This document shows, one piece after another, positions 45,805 to 54,524 of a stretch of 64,000 nt of DNA. The translations under genes were made by a program, and so were the position numbers. Within the stretch, counting starts at the first letter, position 1; each line of letters begins with the position of its first letter. The notes under the pieces are model-generated. The model had not been told where the DNA came from, did not search any database, and worked only from the letters and a program-made list of their open reading frames with translations. Source of the stretch: Aliirhizobium wenxiniae (GTDB taxonomy: Bacteria; Pseudomonadota; Alphaproteobacteria; Rhizobiales; Rhizobiaceae); contig NZ_JACHEG010000004.1 in the NCBI RefSeq assembly GCF_014201355.1, positions 124,001 through 188,000 of the forward strand. Direction: 5' to 3'.

Positions 45805-47517
45805 TCATGCCGCGATCGGCAAAACTGGCACGGCTGCGAGCAGCCGCTTGGTGTAGTCGTGTTGCGGGTCGTCGTAGATACCAGCTGCATCGCCTTCCTC
45901 CACGATGCGGCCGCGATACATGATCGCCACCCGGTCGCAGAGATGCCGCACGACCGAGAGATCGTGGCTGATGAAAATCAACGACAGATCGAGTTCGGAG
46001 CGCAGGCGGATAAGAAGGTTGATGATCTGCGCCTGGATCGACACGTCGAGCGAGGCGACCGGCTCGTCGCAAACGACGACGTCCGGCTGCATGGCGAGTG
46101 CCCGTGCAATCGCGATACGCTGCCGCTGCCCGCCGGAAAACTGGTGAGGGAATCTGTTGGCGAAGGAGGGATCGAGCCCGACTGCCGACAGCCATTGGCC
46201 CACATAGCCGGGTGCTTCCGCGCGGGAAACGAGCCTGTGCGCTAGCGGGCCTTCGGCAACGATGTCACCCACGCGCATACGGCTGTTGAGCGAAGCGAAC
46301 GGGTCCTGAAATATGGTCTGGACGCGGGTCGTAATCTTGCGCGGGCTGCGACCGGCGCTCATGATCGGCCTGCCGGCGAGACGAATGGTGCCGGATGTCG
46401 GCACGGTTATGCCGGCTGCCATGCGTCCGAGCGTCGACTTGCCCGAACCGGATTCACCGACAAGGCCAAGCACCTCGCCTCGTTTCAGCGTGATCGAGAC
46501 GCCATCCACGGCCTGCACGACTGCCTGAGGCTGTGCGATGCCGGCGCGGATCGCCATGTTTTTGAACAGGCCGGCGTTTTTTTCGAAGCGTTTGACGGCG
46601 GTATCGATCACCAGATACGGGCTGCCGAGTGGGGGCAGGTCGCCTGTTGCAGTCTTTCGAGACGGCGGGGTAGCATCAGCTATACCGCTGCCGCGCAAAA
46701 GAAGTTCACCCGGTTTTGCCCGTGAGGGCAGGGCATCAAGCAGCGCCTTGGTATAGTCGTGCTGCGGTCTGGTCAGCACGCCGAGCGCAGGACCTATCTC
46801 GACGATCTTGCCGAAACGCATGACGGCCACCCGGTCGGCAATCGAGGCGACAGTTGCGAGATCATGGCTGATCCAGATCAGCGCCGTACCGAGCTCGGCC
46901 ACGAGCTCCTTCATTTCTGCGAGGATTTCAGCCTGGATCGATACGTCCAGTGCCGTCGTCGGTTCGTCGCAGATGATCAGCTTGGGACGATGAAGCAGTG
47001 CGATCGCGATCGCCACGCGCTGGCGCATGCCGCCGGAAAACTGGTGCGGGAAAAAGTCGACCTTACGCTCGGGTTCGGTGATGCGAACCTGCGCCAGTGC
47101 CTTGATGGCCCTATTTCGTGCCTCTGCCGCGCCGATCTTTTCATGGGCTTCGAGTGCGAGCCTAATCTGCGTGCCGATGCTGAGCACCGGGTTCAGCGTC
47201 ATCATCGGGTCCTGGAAAACCATGGAAATGGTCTTACCGCGGATCTCCCTCAACTCGTGCGGTTGAAGGCCGATCAGTTCGCGGCCTTCAAGCTTGATCG
47301 AGCCCTCGACGATCCGGCCGGGTTCATCGATCAGACCGATGATGGAGAAGCCGGTTATCGACTTGCCCGAGCCGGATTCGCCGACAAGGCCGAGAACCTC
47401 GCCGGGTGCGAGCGAAAAGGAAACGCCGTCGACTGCCTTGATCTCGCCCCTTGTGCTGGGGAACCAGGTGCGAAGATTGGAGACTTCGAGCAGTGGTGCA
47501 GTAGTTTCTTCGGTCAT
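45805..47517 (-). CDS. Fused double ATPase of a peptide ABC transporter (DppD-DppF fusion)
   Basis: 570 residues with two complete ABC cassettes, as in GsiA/YejF. Cassette 1 has GESGSGKS near 45, MVFQDPMMTLNP, FSGGMRQR and [11 protein letters not shown]. Cassette 2 has GESGSGKST near 355, IFQDPFASLNS, FSGGQRQR and VVCDEPVASLD. One polypeptide thus replaces the usual pair. The ATG overlaps the permease stop (ATGA). It energises the importer whose receptor is encoded divergently at 50896. Confidence 0.92.
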   Translation of the reverse strand: MTEETTAPLLEVSNLRTWFPSTRGEIKAVDGVSFSLAPGEVLGLVGESGSGKSITGFSIIGLIDEPGRIVEGSIKLEGRELIGLQPHELREIRGKTISMVFQDPMMTLNPVLSIGTQIRLALEAHEKIGAAEARNRAIKALAQVRITEPERKVDFFPHQFSGGMRQRVAIAIALLHRPKLIICDEPTTALDVSIQAEILAEMKELVAELGTALIWISHDLATVASIADRVAVMRFGKIVEIGPALGVLTRPQHDYTKALLDALPSRAKPGELLLRGSGIADATPPSRKTATGDLPPLGSPYLVIDTAVKRFEKNAGLFKNMAIRAGIAQPQAVVQAVDGVSITLKRGEVLGLVGESGSGKSTLGRMAAGITVPTSGTIRLAGRPIMSAGRSPRKITTRVQTIFQDPFASLNSRMRVGDIVAEGPLAHRLVSRAEAPGYVGQWLSAVGLDPSFANRFPHQFSGGQRQRIAIARALAMQPDVVVCDEPVASLDVSIQAQIINLLIRLRSELDLSLIFISHDLSVVRHLCDRVAIMYRGRIVEEGDAAGIYDDPQHDYTKRLLAAVPVLPIAA

Positions 47518-48389
47518 CGGCGAAGCCTCGGGTTGAGCTGGTCGCGGATCTGGTCGCCGACGAGATTGAGCGAGACGATGAACAGGATCAGCGCCACGCC
47601 GGGATAGATCGAAATCCAGTAGCGGCCGGAAAGCAGATACTGGAAGCCGTTGGCAATCAGCATGCCGAGCGATGGTTCAGTAGGTGGCAGGCCGACGCCG
47701 AGAAAGGAGAGCGTTGCTTCGAGCGAGATGGCGCTTGCCACCTGTACCGTCGCAACCACGATCAGCGGCGGCAGGGAATTGGGCAGGATGTGGCGCAGCA
47801 CCACCCGTAAAGGAGACAGCGGTATGGAGAGTGCGGCCTCGACATAGTCCTTCTGCCGTTCGGCCGATGCTGCGCCATGGGCAGTGCGGGCGAAATAGGC
47901 ATATTGGGCGAAGATCAGTGCGAGAATAAGCTGATAACGCCCCTGACCGAGAATGGCGGCGATGACGAAGGCGAGCAGGATTGCCGGGAACGAAAGCTGC
48001 AGATCGACAATGCGCATGACGAGGCTTTCGAAACGCCCACCGATATAGGCCGCTGCACAGCCGACGACTGCGCCAATGACGAGGGCGATGCCGCCGGCGA
48101 TCACGCCCATCTGCAGCGAAATGCGCAGACCGTAGATAATCGCCGAAAGGAGATCGCGCCCCTGCGAATCTGTGCCCAGCCAATGGGTATAGCCGCCCGT
48201 ACCGATATAACCCGGCGGCCTTCTTGCATCGCGCAGCACGAGATGGGCAAGATCGTAAGGGTCTTGCGGGGTTACCAGCGGAGCGACAAGCGCGATGATG
48301 ACGATGAGGCCGACAACGATGGCCGCACCGAACGCGACCCTGTTGCGACGGAACTCTTCGAGAAAGTGGAAAAATGGCGTGTCGCGCAT
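47514..48389 (-). CDS. Peptide ABC transporter permease (DppC type)
   Basis: 291 residues, six membrane segments. LVTPQDPYDL and HWLGTDSQGRDLLSAIIYGLRISL are DppC hallmarks, and the EAA loop reads VEAALSIPLSPLRVVL. It overlaps both neighbours, sharing one base with the DppB stop and ATGA with the ATPase start. It is the pore subunit of the second peptide importer in the window. Confidence 0.9.
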   Translation of the reverse strand: MRDTPFFHFLEEFRRNRVAFGAAIVVGLIVIIALVAPLVTPQDPYDLAHLVLRDARRPPGYIGTGGYTHWLGTDSQGRDLLSAIIYGLRISLQMGVIAGGIALVIGAVVGCAAAYIGGRFESLVMRIVDLQLSFPAILLAFVIAAILGQGRYQLILALIFAQYAYFARTAHGAASAERQKDYVEAALSIPLSPLRVVLRHILPNSLPPLIVVATVQVASAISLEATLSFLGVGLPPTEPSLGMLIANGFQYLLSGRYWISIYPGVALILFIVSLNLVGDQIRDQLNPRLRR

Positions 48390-49360
48390 CAGGCTCTTCC
48401 CTTCCGCAGGCGCGGGTCGAGCAGCGCATAAGTAAGGTCGACCACAAGATTGATGACGATGAACAGCATGGCGACCAGCATAAGATAGGCGACCATGACG
48501 GGACGATCGAGCGATGTGATGCTGTCGATGATGAGCTTGCCGAGGCCAGGCCAGGAGAAGATAGTCTCGGTCACCACCGCAAAGGCGAGCGTGGAGCCGA
48601 ATTCCAGGCCGAAGACAGTGACGAGCGGAATGGAGATCAGTCTCAGCACATGCCGGCTCAGAATGGTGAATTCCGAAATGCCGGCGGCGCGAGCGAATTT
48701 TACCGTGTCGCTCAACATCAGTTCACGCGTGCCGGCCCGTGCCAGGCGGATCATCAGCGAAAACTTGAAAAGCGCGAGGTTGAGTGCTGGCAGGACCATA
48801 TGCGATAGCCCGTTGGCGGTGAGGAAACTGAAATCGACGCCGAACAGGCTCACCGTATCACCCCGTCCGCCCGCGGGCATGCAACCGCATTGCACGGCAA
48901 ACAGCATGATCAGCATCAGGCCGAACCAGAAGGTAGGCACCGAAAAGCCGAGGATGGAGAGCGCCATGATGGCGCGCGACACCGGGCTGTTCGGCCGATA
49001 ACCGGCATACATGCCGATCGGAATGCCGACGAGGCTGGCAAAAAGCACGGCGGCGAGCGTGAGTTCCAGCGTTGCCGGTAGGCGCGACAGGATCAACTCA
49101 CTGACAGGCATGTTATAAACGAAGGAGCGGCCAAAATCGCCTTCGAGGACCCGGCCGAGGAAGCCGAGATATTGCTGCCAGAGCGGCAGGTCCAATCCGT
49201 ATTGGGCGATGACGGCGGCGCGGATGTCCTGTGTCGCATCCGGCGAGATCAACACATCGATCGGATTGCCGACAGCATAGACGCCGCAAAAGACCAGCGC
49301 CGACATGGCAAGCACGACGATTGCCGCCTGCCACAGTCTTTGCAAGATGAAGCCTAGCAT
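48389..49360 (-). CDS. Peptide ABC transporter permease (DppB type)
   Basis: 323 residues from the ATG at 49360, which has GAAGGGG upstream; an in-frame ATG 33 bases earlier adds an unlikely polar leader. Features are LQRLWQAAIVVLAMSALVF, an EAA-like VKFARAAGISEFTIL and six membrane segments. It follows the creatininase-family gene by 69 bases in the same orientation. Confidence 0.9.
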   Translation of the reverse strand: MLGFILQRLWQAAIVVLAMSALVFCGVYAVGNPIDVLISPDATQDIRAAVIAQYGLDLPLWQQYLGFLGRVLEGDFGRSFVYNMPVSELILSRLPATLELTLAAVLFASLVGIPIGMYAGYRPNSPVSRAIMALSILGFSVPTFWFGLMLIMLFAVQCGCMPAGGRGDTVSLFGVDFSFLTANGLSHMVLPALNLALFKFSLMIRLARAGTRELMLSDTVKFARAAGISEFTILSRHVLRLISIPLVTVFGLEFGSTLAFAVVTETIFSWPGLGKLIIDSITSLDRPVMVAYLMLVAMLFIVINLVVDLTYALLDPRLRKGRA

Positions 49361-49429
49361 CTGTTCCCCTTCTCCCGTCTTCTGCGGGCTCAAAGTCTGG
49401 CGCGCATTGGCGGCCGCTGGTGGTCGCGT

Positions 49430-50131
49430 TTAGTGCCAGCCGTGTTCCAGAAGTTCGCGTGTCTCGGCCACCGCGACTTCCCAGATCGCCAGCATGTCCT
49501 CATCGGGACGCTGGTAGAGACCGTGATAGTTGCCGTCGCCAAGAAGGATGCGTTTGCGCTGCGTATCGACCCGTGCCAGCGCCGCGAAGTCGACCCGTGG
49601 TTTCTGCGTCGTTGGCTGGCGCGGGTCATCGGTACGCGTCCACGGGAAATTCTCCATCCAGGAAGCATGCGAAGCTGCCGGATCGATTTCGAGAACCTTC
49701 GCCATCGTCTTCGGCGCGCGCCACCAATCGTGGAATTTGACCGATGCGTCCGGATGATCGTTCAGCCATTCGGAAATCACCGTCATTGCCGGCGTGTTGC
49801 CGCCATGGCCGTTGACCACGAGGATCCGGCGGAAGCCGGAGCGGTACATACCATCGAGAAGATCGCGGATGACGCCGATATAAGTCGCAAGCGACAAGGT
49901 CAACGTGCCGGGAAAACTCGCGAAGGACGAGGCGAGACCATAAGGCAGAGCGGGAAAGACGGGAACACCCAGCGGTTCGGCCGCATCGACGGAGACTTTT
50001 TCAGCAAGGATCATGTCGGTTGCGAGACTGAGATAAGCGTGCTGCTCGACGCTTCCGATCGGCAGAATGCAGCGATCATCGCCAGCGGTCCTCGTCTCCA
50101 CCTGCATCCAGTTCATGTCCGCGATCTTCAC
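49430..50131 (-). CDS. Creatininase family amidohydrolase
   Basis: 233 residues. The metal ligands of the creatininase family are visible: E29 and H31 in GSVEQHAYL, D39 in LATD, and the NGHGGN motif at 107-112. The family opens small cyclic amides (creatinine, some lactams and formamides). It is the first gene of the minus-strand unit with a peptide importer and an imidase-like hydrolase. Creatinine itself is only one possible substrate. Confidence 0.88.
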   Translation of the reverse strand: MKIADMNWMQVETRTAGDDRCILPIGSVEQHAYLSLATDMILAEKVSVDAAEPLGVPVFPALPYGLASSFASFPGTLTLSLATYIGVIRDLLDGMYRSGFRRILVVNGHGGNTPAMTVISEWLNDHPDASVKFHDWWRAPKTMAKVLEIDPAASHASWMENFPWTRTDDPRQPTTQKPRVDFAALARVDTQRKRILLGDGNYHGLYQRPDEDMLAIWEVAVAETRELLEHGWH

Positions 50132-50240
50132 TTAACCCATCTCCATTCTTCGCTTTGGCTGATCTGCGCAAAGAAATTGCGGATCACGGCCAAGACGCAC
50201 AAAAATTATGCTTTGCAGCCCTGTGTTTCAGAAAATGCAA

Positions 50241-50256
50241 AGTTCCAAACGGTACT
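50241..50256. promoter_or_regulatory. Dyad operator copy 1 (AGTTCC-N4-GG-ACT)
   Basis: The dyad AGTTCC-aaac-GGtACT followed by AAA. The 19-base word 50241-50259 matches 17 of 19 bases of the one at 50293-50311. The centres are 52 bases apart, about five helical turns. It lies in the divergent region between the creatininase-family and MarR genes. Confidence 0.6.
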
Positions 50257-50292
50257 AAAAAAAGAAATTGACAGCCAATTAATGCAGCGTCA

Positions 50293-50308
50293 AGTTCCAT
50301 ACGGGACT
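50293..50308. promoter_or_regulatory. Dyad operator copy 2 (AGTTCC-N4-GG-ACT)
   Basis: The dyad AGTTCC-atac-GGgACT followed by AAA, 18 bases before the MarR start. With copy 1 it makes a same-face pair, a probable binding platform for the MarR regulator controlling both directions. Confidence 0.62.
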
Positions 50309-50326
50309 AAATTGAAAAGCGATGGG

Positions 50327-50899
50327 ATGCCAAGCGTGCGTGAAACAGACGAACAGGCGCTGGATAATCTGCTACGGCAAGGTGGCCTTGCGGCTGCCGG
50401 AAACCGGCGTGTGGAAGATCTTGTCGCCGTCAAGCTTTGGCAAAATCCATGCTGGCTGTCGTTCCGGATCAACTTCCTGGCGTTGCAGTTCAATGAGCCG
50501 ATCTACCGGCGGATCGAGAAGGAGCATGGGCTCCCGCGTCCCGAATTCGTCGTGCTCTATTCGCTCGGCCTGTCGGACGGGCTGACGGCAAGCGCTATCT
50601 GCAGCTCTTCGGGGTTCCCCAAGAATACGATCAGCCGCGCGATCCAGAAATTGATCGACAAGAACATCATCCGCCGCGAAGTCGATCAGGCGGATTTGAG
50701 AAGCTTCGTCCTCTACATCACGGACGAAGGCAAACGCATCGTCGATCAGGCCATGCAGCCGATGGTGGAGCGGGAGAGGGTCATGACCTCCGCATTGACG
50801 CCAGCCGAACAACTGATGCTGTCGGAACTGCTCGCCAAAATCGTCGTGGATTCCCCCAATTGGCCAATAATGACAAATACAGAGGAGAACGAAGAATGA
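50327..50899 (+). CDS. MarR family transcriptional regulator
   Basis: 190 residues from the ATG at 50327. A winged helix spans about 65-150: PEFVVLYSLGL, then ICSSSGFPKNTISRAIQKLIDKN as recognition helix, then the wing at REVDQADLRSF. An upstream ATG at 50282 is in frame but would put an operator dyad inside the gene. The stop overlaps the next start (ATGA), tying regulator and receptor expression. It is expected to respond to a substrate of this locus. Confidence 0.85.
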   Translation: MPSVRETDEQALDNLLRQGGLAAAGNRRVEDLVAVKLWQNPCWLSFRINFLALQFNEPIYRRIEKEHGLPRPEFVVLYSLGLSDGLTASAICSSSGFPKNTISRAIQKLIDKNIIRREVDQADLRSFVLYITDEGKRIVDQAMQPMVERERVMTSALTPAEQLMLSELLAKIVVDSPNWPIMTNTEENEE

Positions 50900-52488
50900 T
50901 TATTTCCAAGACATTTCGCACTCTTACGCTGGCGGCGGTCCTGCTCGGCAGTGTTTCCGGCGCGGCTCTGGCGGCCGATCTCACCATCGGCGTGCGTGCC
51001 GGTCCGCTGTCGATCGATCCGGATTTCACCGCAGCCGGCACTCATGCCGAGGCGATGAAGCATATCTACGATTCACTGATCAAATCGGGCAACAATCTCG
51101 AACTGGAACCGGGCCTTGCCACGTCCTGGACGGCGATCGACGACACGACCTGGGAATTCAAGCTGCGTGAGGGTGTGAAATTTCATGATGGGTCCGATTT
51201 CACTGCGGAAGACGTAAAGTTCTCCATCGAGCGCATTCCAAAAGTTGCCGGCCCCAATCCGACAACGATCTATGTTCGCCGGGTGAAAAGCACGGAGATC
51301 GTCGACGCCCACACGATTCGGGTAAAGACCGATGGCCCGGCTCCGAACCTGCCGAACGATTTCATTCGCCTCTTCGTCGTGTCGCATGTCGCTGCCAAGG
51401 ATTACTCCGATAGCGCTGAGAAAGCGGCCGAAGGGTTCAACTCAGGCAAGGCGGCGATCGGCACCGGTCCCTACAAGTTCGTGTCCTGGACGCCGAAAGA
51501 ACAGCTCGTGCTGGAGAGCTTCGATGGTTACTGGGGCGGCAAGGAGCCTTGGGGCAAGGTTACGCGCAAGGAAATCCCGAATGACGCAGCCCGCGTTGCA
51601 CAGCTGAAGGCCGGCCAGGTCGATTTGATCGCCCGCATTCCCGCATCTGACGTTCCGACGCTCGAAACCGACAGTAAACTCAGCATCGTCCGCCAGGATA
51701 GCGTCTACCTCTTCAACATCGCCTTCGATTTCCGCGAGAAGCCGCCGCAAGTCACGGCCAAGGACGGTTCGCCTCTGCCGAAGAACCCCTTCCTCGACCC
51801 GAAGGTTCGTGAGGCTTTCGATCTTGCCATTGATCGTGAGACCATCACAGAGATCGCAATGGAAGGCATGGGTACGGTACAGTCGCAGCTCGTGACCCCC
51901 AACATCTTCGGCTACAATCCTGATGTGAAGGCACCAGCATCGGATGTCGAGAAGGCCAAGAAGCTCCTGACCGAGGCAGGTTATCCGGACGGGTTCAAGG
52001 TCGTGTTCAGCTTCACCAACGACCGCTTGCCTGGCGACAAGGACACCGGCACGACGATTGCCCAGATGCTGACGGCGATCGGCATTCAGGTCGAGGCCAA
52101 TGCCCAGCCGGGTGCCGTCTACTTCCCGGCAAATACGCGCGGCGACTATTCGCTGACCATGTCGGGCTGGGGCACGCTGACGGGCGAAGCGAACTACACG
52201 CTCTCCTCGCTTGTCCACACCAACGATCCGGCAAAGAAACTTGGCGCCTTCAACATCCGCGGTTATTCCAACCCTTCGATGGACAAGCTGATCGAGGATG
52301 CTGGCGTCGAGATGGATGGCAAAAAGCGCGAGCAGCTTCTGAAGGATGCCAATGCGCTGGTCGCCAGCGACCGTCCCAACCTGTCGATTGCTTCGATCGT
52401 CTCGGCCTGGGGCATGAAGAAAGCGATCAAGATCACGCCGCGTTCAGACGAAGATACGCTTGCGATGAATATTCGCCCAGCGCAATAA
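50896..52488 (+). CDS. Peptide ABC transporter substrate-binding protein (family 5)
   Basis: 530 residues from the ATG at 50896, preceded by AGGAGAACGAAG. The signal peptide of about 27 residues ends in AALA. The mature protein has WEFKLREGVKFHDGSDFTAEDVKFSI and the C-terminal family-5 lobe. It is the periplasmic receptor for the divergent DppB-DppC-DppDF system. The putative enzymes nearby suggest cyclic or isoaspartyl peptides as ligand (inference). Confidence 0.9.
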   Translation: MIISKTFRTLTLAAVLLGSVSGAALAADLTIGVRAGPLSIDPDFTAAGTHAEAMKHIYDSLIKSGNNLELEPGLATSWTAIDDTTWEFKLREGVKFHDGSDFTAEDVKFSIERIPKVAGPNPTTIYVRRVKSTEIVDAHTIRVKTDGPAPNLPNDFIRLFVVSHVAAKDYSDSAEKAAEGFNSGKAAIGTGPYKFVSWTPKEQLVLESFDGYWGGKEPWGKVTRKEIPNDAARVAQLKAGQVDLIARIPASDVPTLETDSKLSIVRQDSVYLFNIAFDFREKPPQVTAKDGSPLPKNPFLDPKVREAFDLAIDRETITEIAMEGMGTVQSQLVTPNIFGYNPDVKAPASDVEKAKKLLTEAGYPDGFKVVFSFTNDRLPGDKDTGTTIAQMLTAIGIQVEANAQPGAVYFPANTRGDYSLTMSGWGTLTGEANYTLSSLVHTNDPAKKLGAFNIRGYSNPSMDKLIEDAGVEMDGKKREQLLKDANALVASDRPNLSIASIVSAWGMKKAIKITPRSDEDTLAMNIRPAQ

Positions 52489-52510
52489 CGGGCCGGACAC
52501 AAGAACAATC

Positions 52511-52536
52511 GGCCGGGCGCTTTGCCCGGCCTTTTT
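52511..52536 (+). terminator. Rho-independent terminator after the binding-protein gene
   Basis: A perfect eight-pair stem, GGCCGGGC (52511-52518) with GCCCGGCC (52524-52531), a five-base loop and TTTTT (52532-52536). It lies 23 bases after the receptor stop and before the isoaspartyl peptidase gene, so that gene is reached by read-through or from its own promoter. Confidence 0.85.
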
Positions 52537-52559
52537 GCAGGTTGAAAACAGGACAGACA

Positions 52560-53504
52560 ATGAACAGGATTGCACTCGCCATTCACGGTGGCTGCGGGGT
52601 TATGGCGAAGCTCGATCTGAGTGAGGAGGAATGGGCGGCTGCCCGTGCAGACCTTCATCGCTCGTTACAGGCTGGCTGGGCAGTGCTGGATACCGGCGGT
52701 TCTGCGCTTGACGCGGTTCAGGCCGCTGTTGTCGTTATGGAAAACAGCCCGCATTTCAATGCCGGTTATGGGGCGGCGCTAAATACCGATGGCGAGCATG
52801 AACTCGATGCATCGATCATGGACGGCAGGACATTGGAGGCGGGCGCCGTGACACTCGCCAAGCGCATCCGCAATCCGATCAAGGCGGCGCGCCGGGTCAT
52901 GGAAAAGGGTGAGGCCGTGCTCCTCGGAGGCCCGGCAGCTGACGCATTCGCGCAGGCAGAAGGCCTCGATATCGTCGAACCCGATTATTTCACTACCGAG
53001 CGCCGCGTGAAGGCACTGGCTGCGATGAAGGAGCATGTTGCAGCCGGGACAGCGATCAAGGCAAGCGAGGCAGAAAAACACGGCACGGTCGGGGCCGTGG
53101 CGCTCGACCGCGCAGGTCATCTGGCGGCTGCGACATCTACTGGCGGCTATAACAACAAGCCGGCCGGGCGTATTGGCGACACACCGATCGTCGGGGCAGG
53201 GACCTATGCGCGCGACGGCGTCTGCGCCGTTTCGGGAACGGGCAAGGGGGAATTCTTCATCCGTTATGCTGTCGGCCATGAAGTGGCGAGCCGGATAAAC
53301 TATCTCGGAGAAGATCTGGAAAAGGCAGCTGGCAAGGTCATCATGGAAGACCTTAAACCCCACAATATCGGCGCTGGGCTGGTGGCAGTTGCTGCGGACG
53401 GATCAATCGCCGCGCCCTATAACACGGATGGAATGTTCCGTGGCTGGGTGACATCGGAGGGCCAGTTCTTCGTTGCAACACACAGCAAGGTTTTCGAGGT
53501 TTAG
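52560..53504 (+). CDS. Isoaspartyl peptidase / L-asparaginase (plant type, Ntn hydrolase)
   Basis: 314 residues from the ATG at 52560, preceded by AGGACA. The N-terminal IALAIHGGCG and NAGYGAALNTDGEHELDASIMDG are family marks. Autocleavage should occur before T176 in KHGTVGAVALD, giving the N-terminal threonine nucleophile of the beta chain; STGGYNNKPAGRIGD follows. It hydrolyses beta-aspartyl dipeptides and L-asparagine. It lies directly after the peptide receptor gene, so imported isoaspartyl peptides are a natural substrate. Confidence 0.92.
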   Translation: MNRIALAIHGGCGVMAKLDLSEEEWAAARADLHRSLQAGWAVLDTGGSALDAVQAAVVVMENSPHFNAGYGAALNTDGEHELDASIMDGRTLEAGAVTLAKRIRNPIKAARRVMEKGEAVLLGGPAADAFAQAEGLDIVEPDYFTTERRVKALAAMKEHVAAGTAIKASEAEKHGTVGAVALDRAGHLAAATSTGGYNNKPAGRIGDTPIVGAGTYARDGVCAVSGTGKGEFFIRYAVGHEVASRINYLGEDLEKAAGKVIMEDLKPHNIGAGLVAVAADGSIAAPYNTDGMFRGWVTSEGQFFVATHSKVFEV

Positions 53505-53623
53505 GCCGCTTGAATGGGCACCGCAGCTTGATTGTCGCAAAGACAAAGGGGCAGTCTGTCTAAACTGTTACCGACAAGCGATTATTGAAGCTTTTGCTCC
53601 AGTCCTGTATCGGTCATTGGTAA

Positions 53624-53641
53624 GCCGGCAATCATGCCGGC
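53624..53641. repeat. Dyad upstream of the Rrf2 gene
   Basis: GCCGGCA-atca-TGCCGGC, a perfect seven-pair dyad 21 bases before the Rrf2 start. It may be an operator for autoregulation or simply a GC-rich hairpin in the leader. Confidence 0.4.
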
Positions 53642-53662
53642 AAACCGGGTTCTCAGGCATCG

Positions 53663-54109
53663 ATGCTGACCAAAAAAGGAAAATACGGGCTCAAGGCGCT
53701 TGTCCATCTGGCGCAGATCGAACCTGGCAAGACCGCGTTCGTGAGCGACATTGCCCAGCAGAACAATATCTCCAAGAAGTTTCTCGACGCGATCCTTCTG
53801 GAATTGCGCAAGGGCGGAATACTGCGTTCCAAAAAAGGGCCGGGCGGCGGCTACGCCTTGTCCAAGCCAGCATCGGAAATTTCCATCGGCCATGCCGTGA
53901 GAATTCTCGACGGCCCGCTTGCGCCAATCCTCTGTGCCAGCAAGACCGCTTTCGAGCCTTGTGACGATTGCGATCATCCGGAAGACTGTCAGGTGCGCCA
54001 TTCGATGGTGGAAGTTCGCGATGCGATTTCAGCGGTTCTGGATAACATGACGCTTGAGCAGATGGTTGCCAAAGGATCATCGGTCGAGAAAGAGATCGCC
54101 GCGCGATAA
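53663..54109 (+). CDS. Rrf2 family transcriptional regulator with a four-cysteine cluster
   Basis: 148 residues. The Rrf2 winged helix has YGLKALVHLA, IAQQNNISKKFLDAILLELRK and SKKGPGGGYAL. Four cysteines, C91, C100, C103 and C109, are arranged C-x8-C-x2-C-x5-C, where IscR-type members place their Fe-S ligands. It may sense Fe-S status, sulfur or redox state. The nearby cystathionine gamma-synthase-family gene hints at sulfur amino acids. The ATG at 53663 has only a weak ribosome site. Confidence 0.88.
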   Translation: MLTKKGKYGLKALVHLAQIEPGKTAFVSDIAQQNNISKKFLDAILLELRKGGILRSKKGPGGGYALSKPASEISIGHAVRILDGPLAPILCASKTAFEPCDDCDHPEDCQVRHSMVEVRDAISAVLDNMTLEQMVAKGSSVEKEIAAR

Positions 54110-54243
54110 GTTGTCTCGCGTCACCAACGCCTGCACCCAAGCCTTGAATGTCGGATCGGGCCATGCCGCTTTATATTTGCGGCCTCGCCAGCCGAGTTGA
54201 ATCGGGCTAAGAGGCCTGCGATTGAAGCGATGGAACGAGACCT

Positions 54244-54489
54244 ATGAACACGCCCTGGAAAAAGCCGGTTGTCGTATCCGTTGGAGAGCCACCGGAAGAG
54301 ACAGTCATCGAGACGACGCAAGCCGCTGCCTGGGCGATGATCGAGGACTGGCCAACCGAAGATGGGACGTTTCTCGACAAGGCCCTGGAAATCTGCGCCG
54401 CAGTCGATGCCGGCAGGAAAAAACCGGAAGATGCTCGGCAGGCTTTCGTCGATGCCGCGCGCGAAGCGGGCATCCTGATCCGGGCGTGA
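54244..54489 (+). CDS. DUF982 domain protein
   Basis: 81 residues. The order W-x-K-P-V-V-V, AAAWAMIEDWP, ALEICAAVDAG and FVDAAREAGI is the DUF982 pattern, a family of small proteins largely limited to rhizobia and relatives, of unknown function. It is useful as a taxonomic marker. It stands alone between the Rrf2 and PLP-enzyme genes, without a clear ribosome site. Confidence 0.8.
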   Translation: MNTPWKKPVVVSVGEPPEETVIETTQAAAWAMIEDWPTEDGTFLDKALEICAAVDAGRKKPEDARQAFVDAAREAGILIRA

Positions 54490-54524
54490 TCGAGCGAGCC
54501 GACATGCAATGTCGGCGCGGGGCT

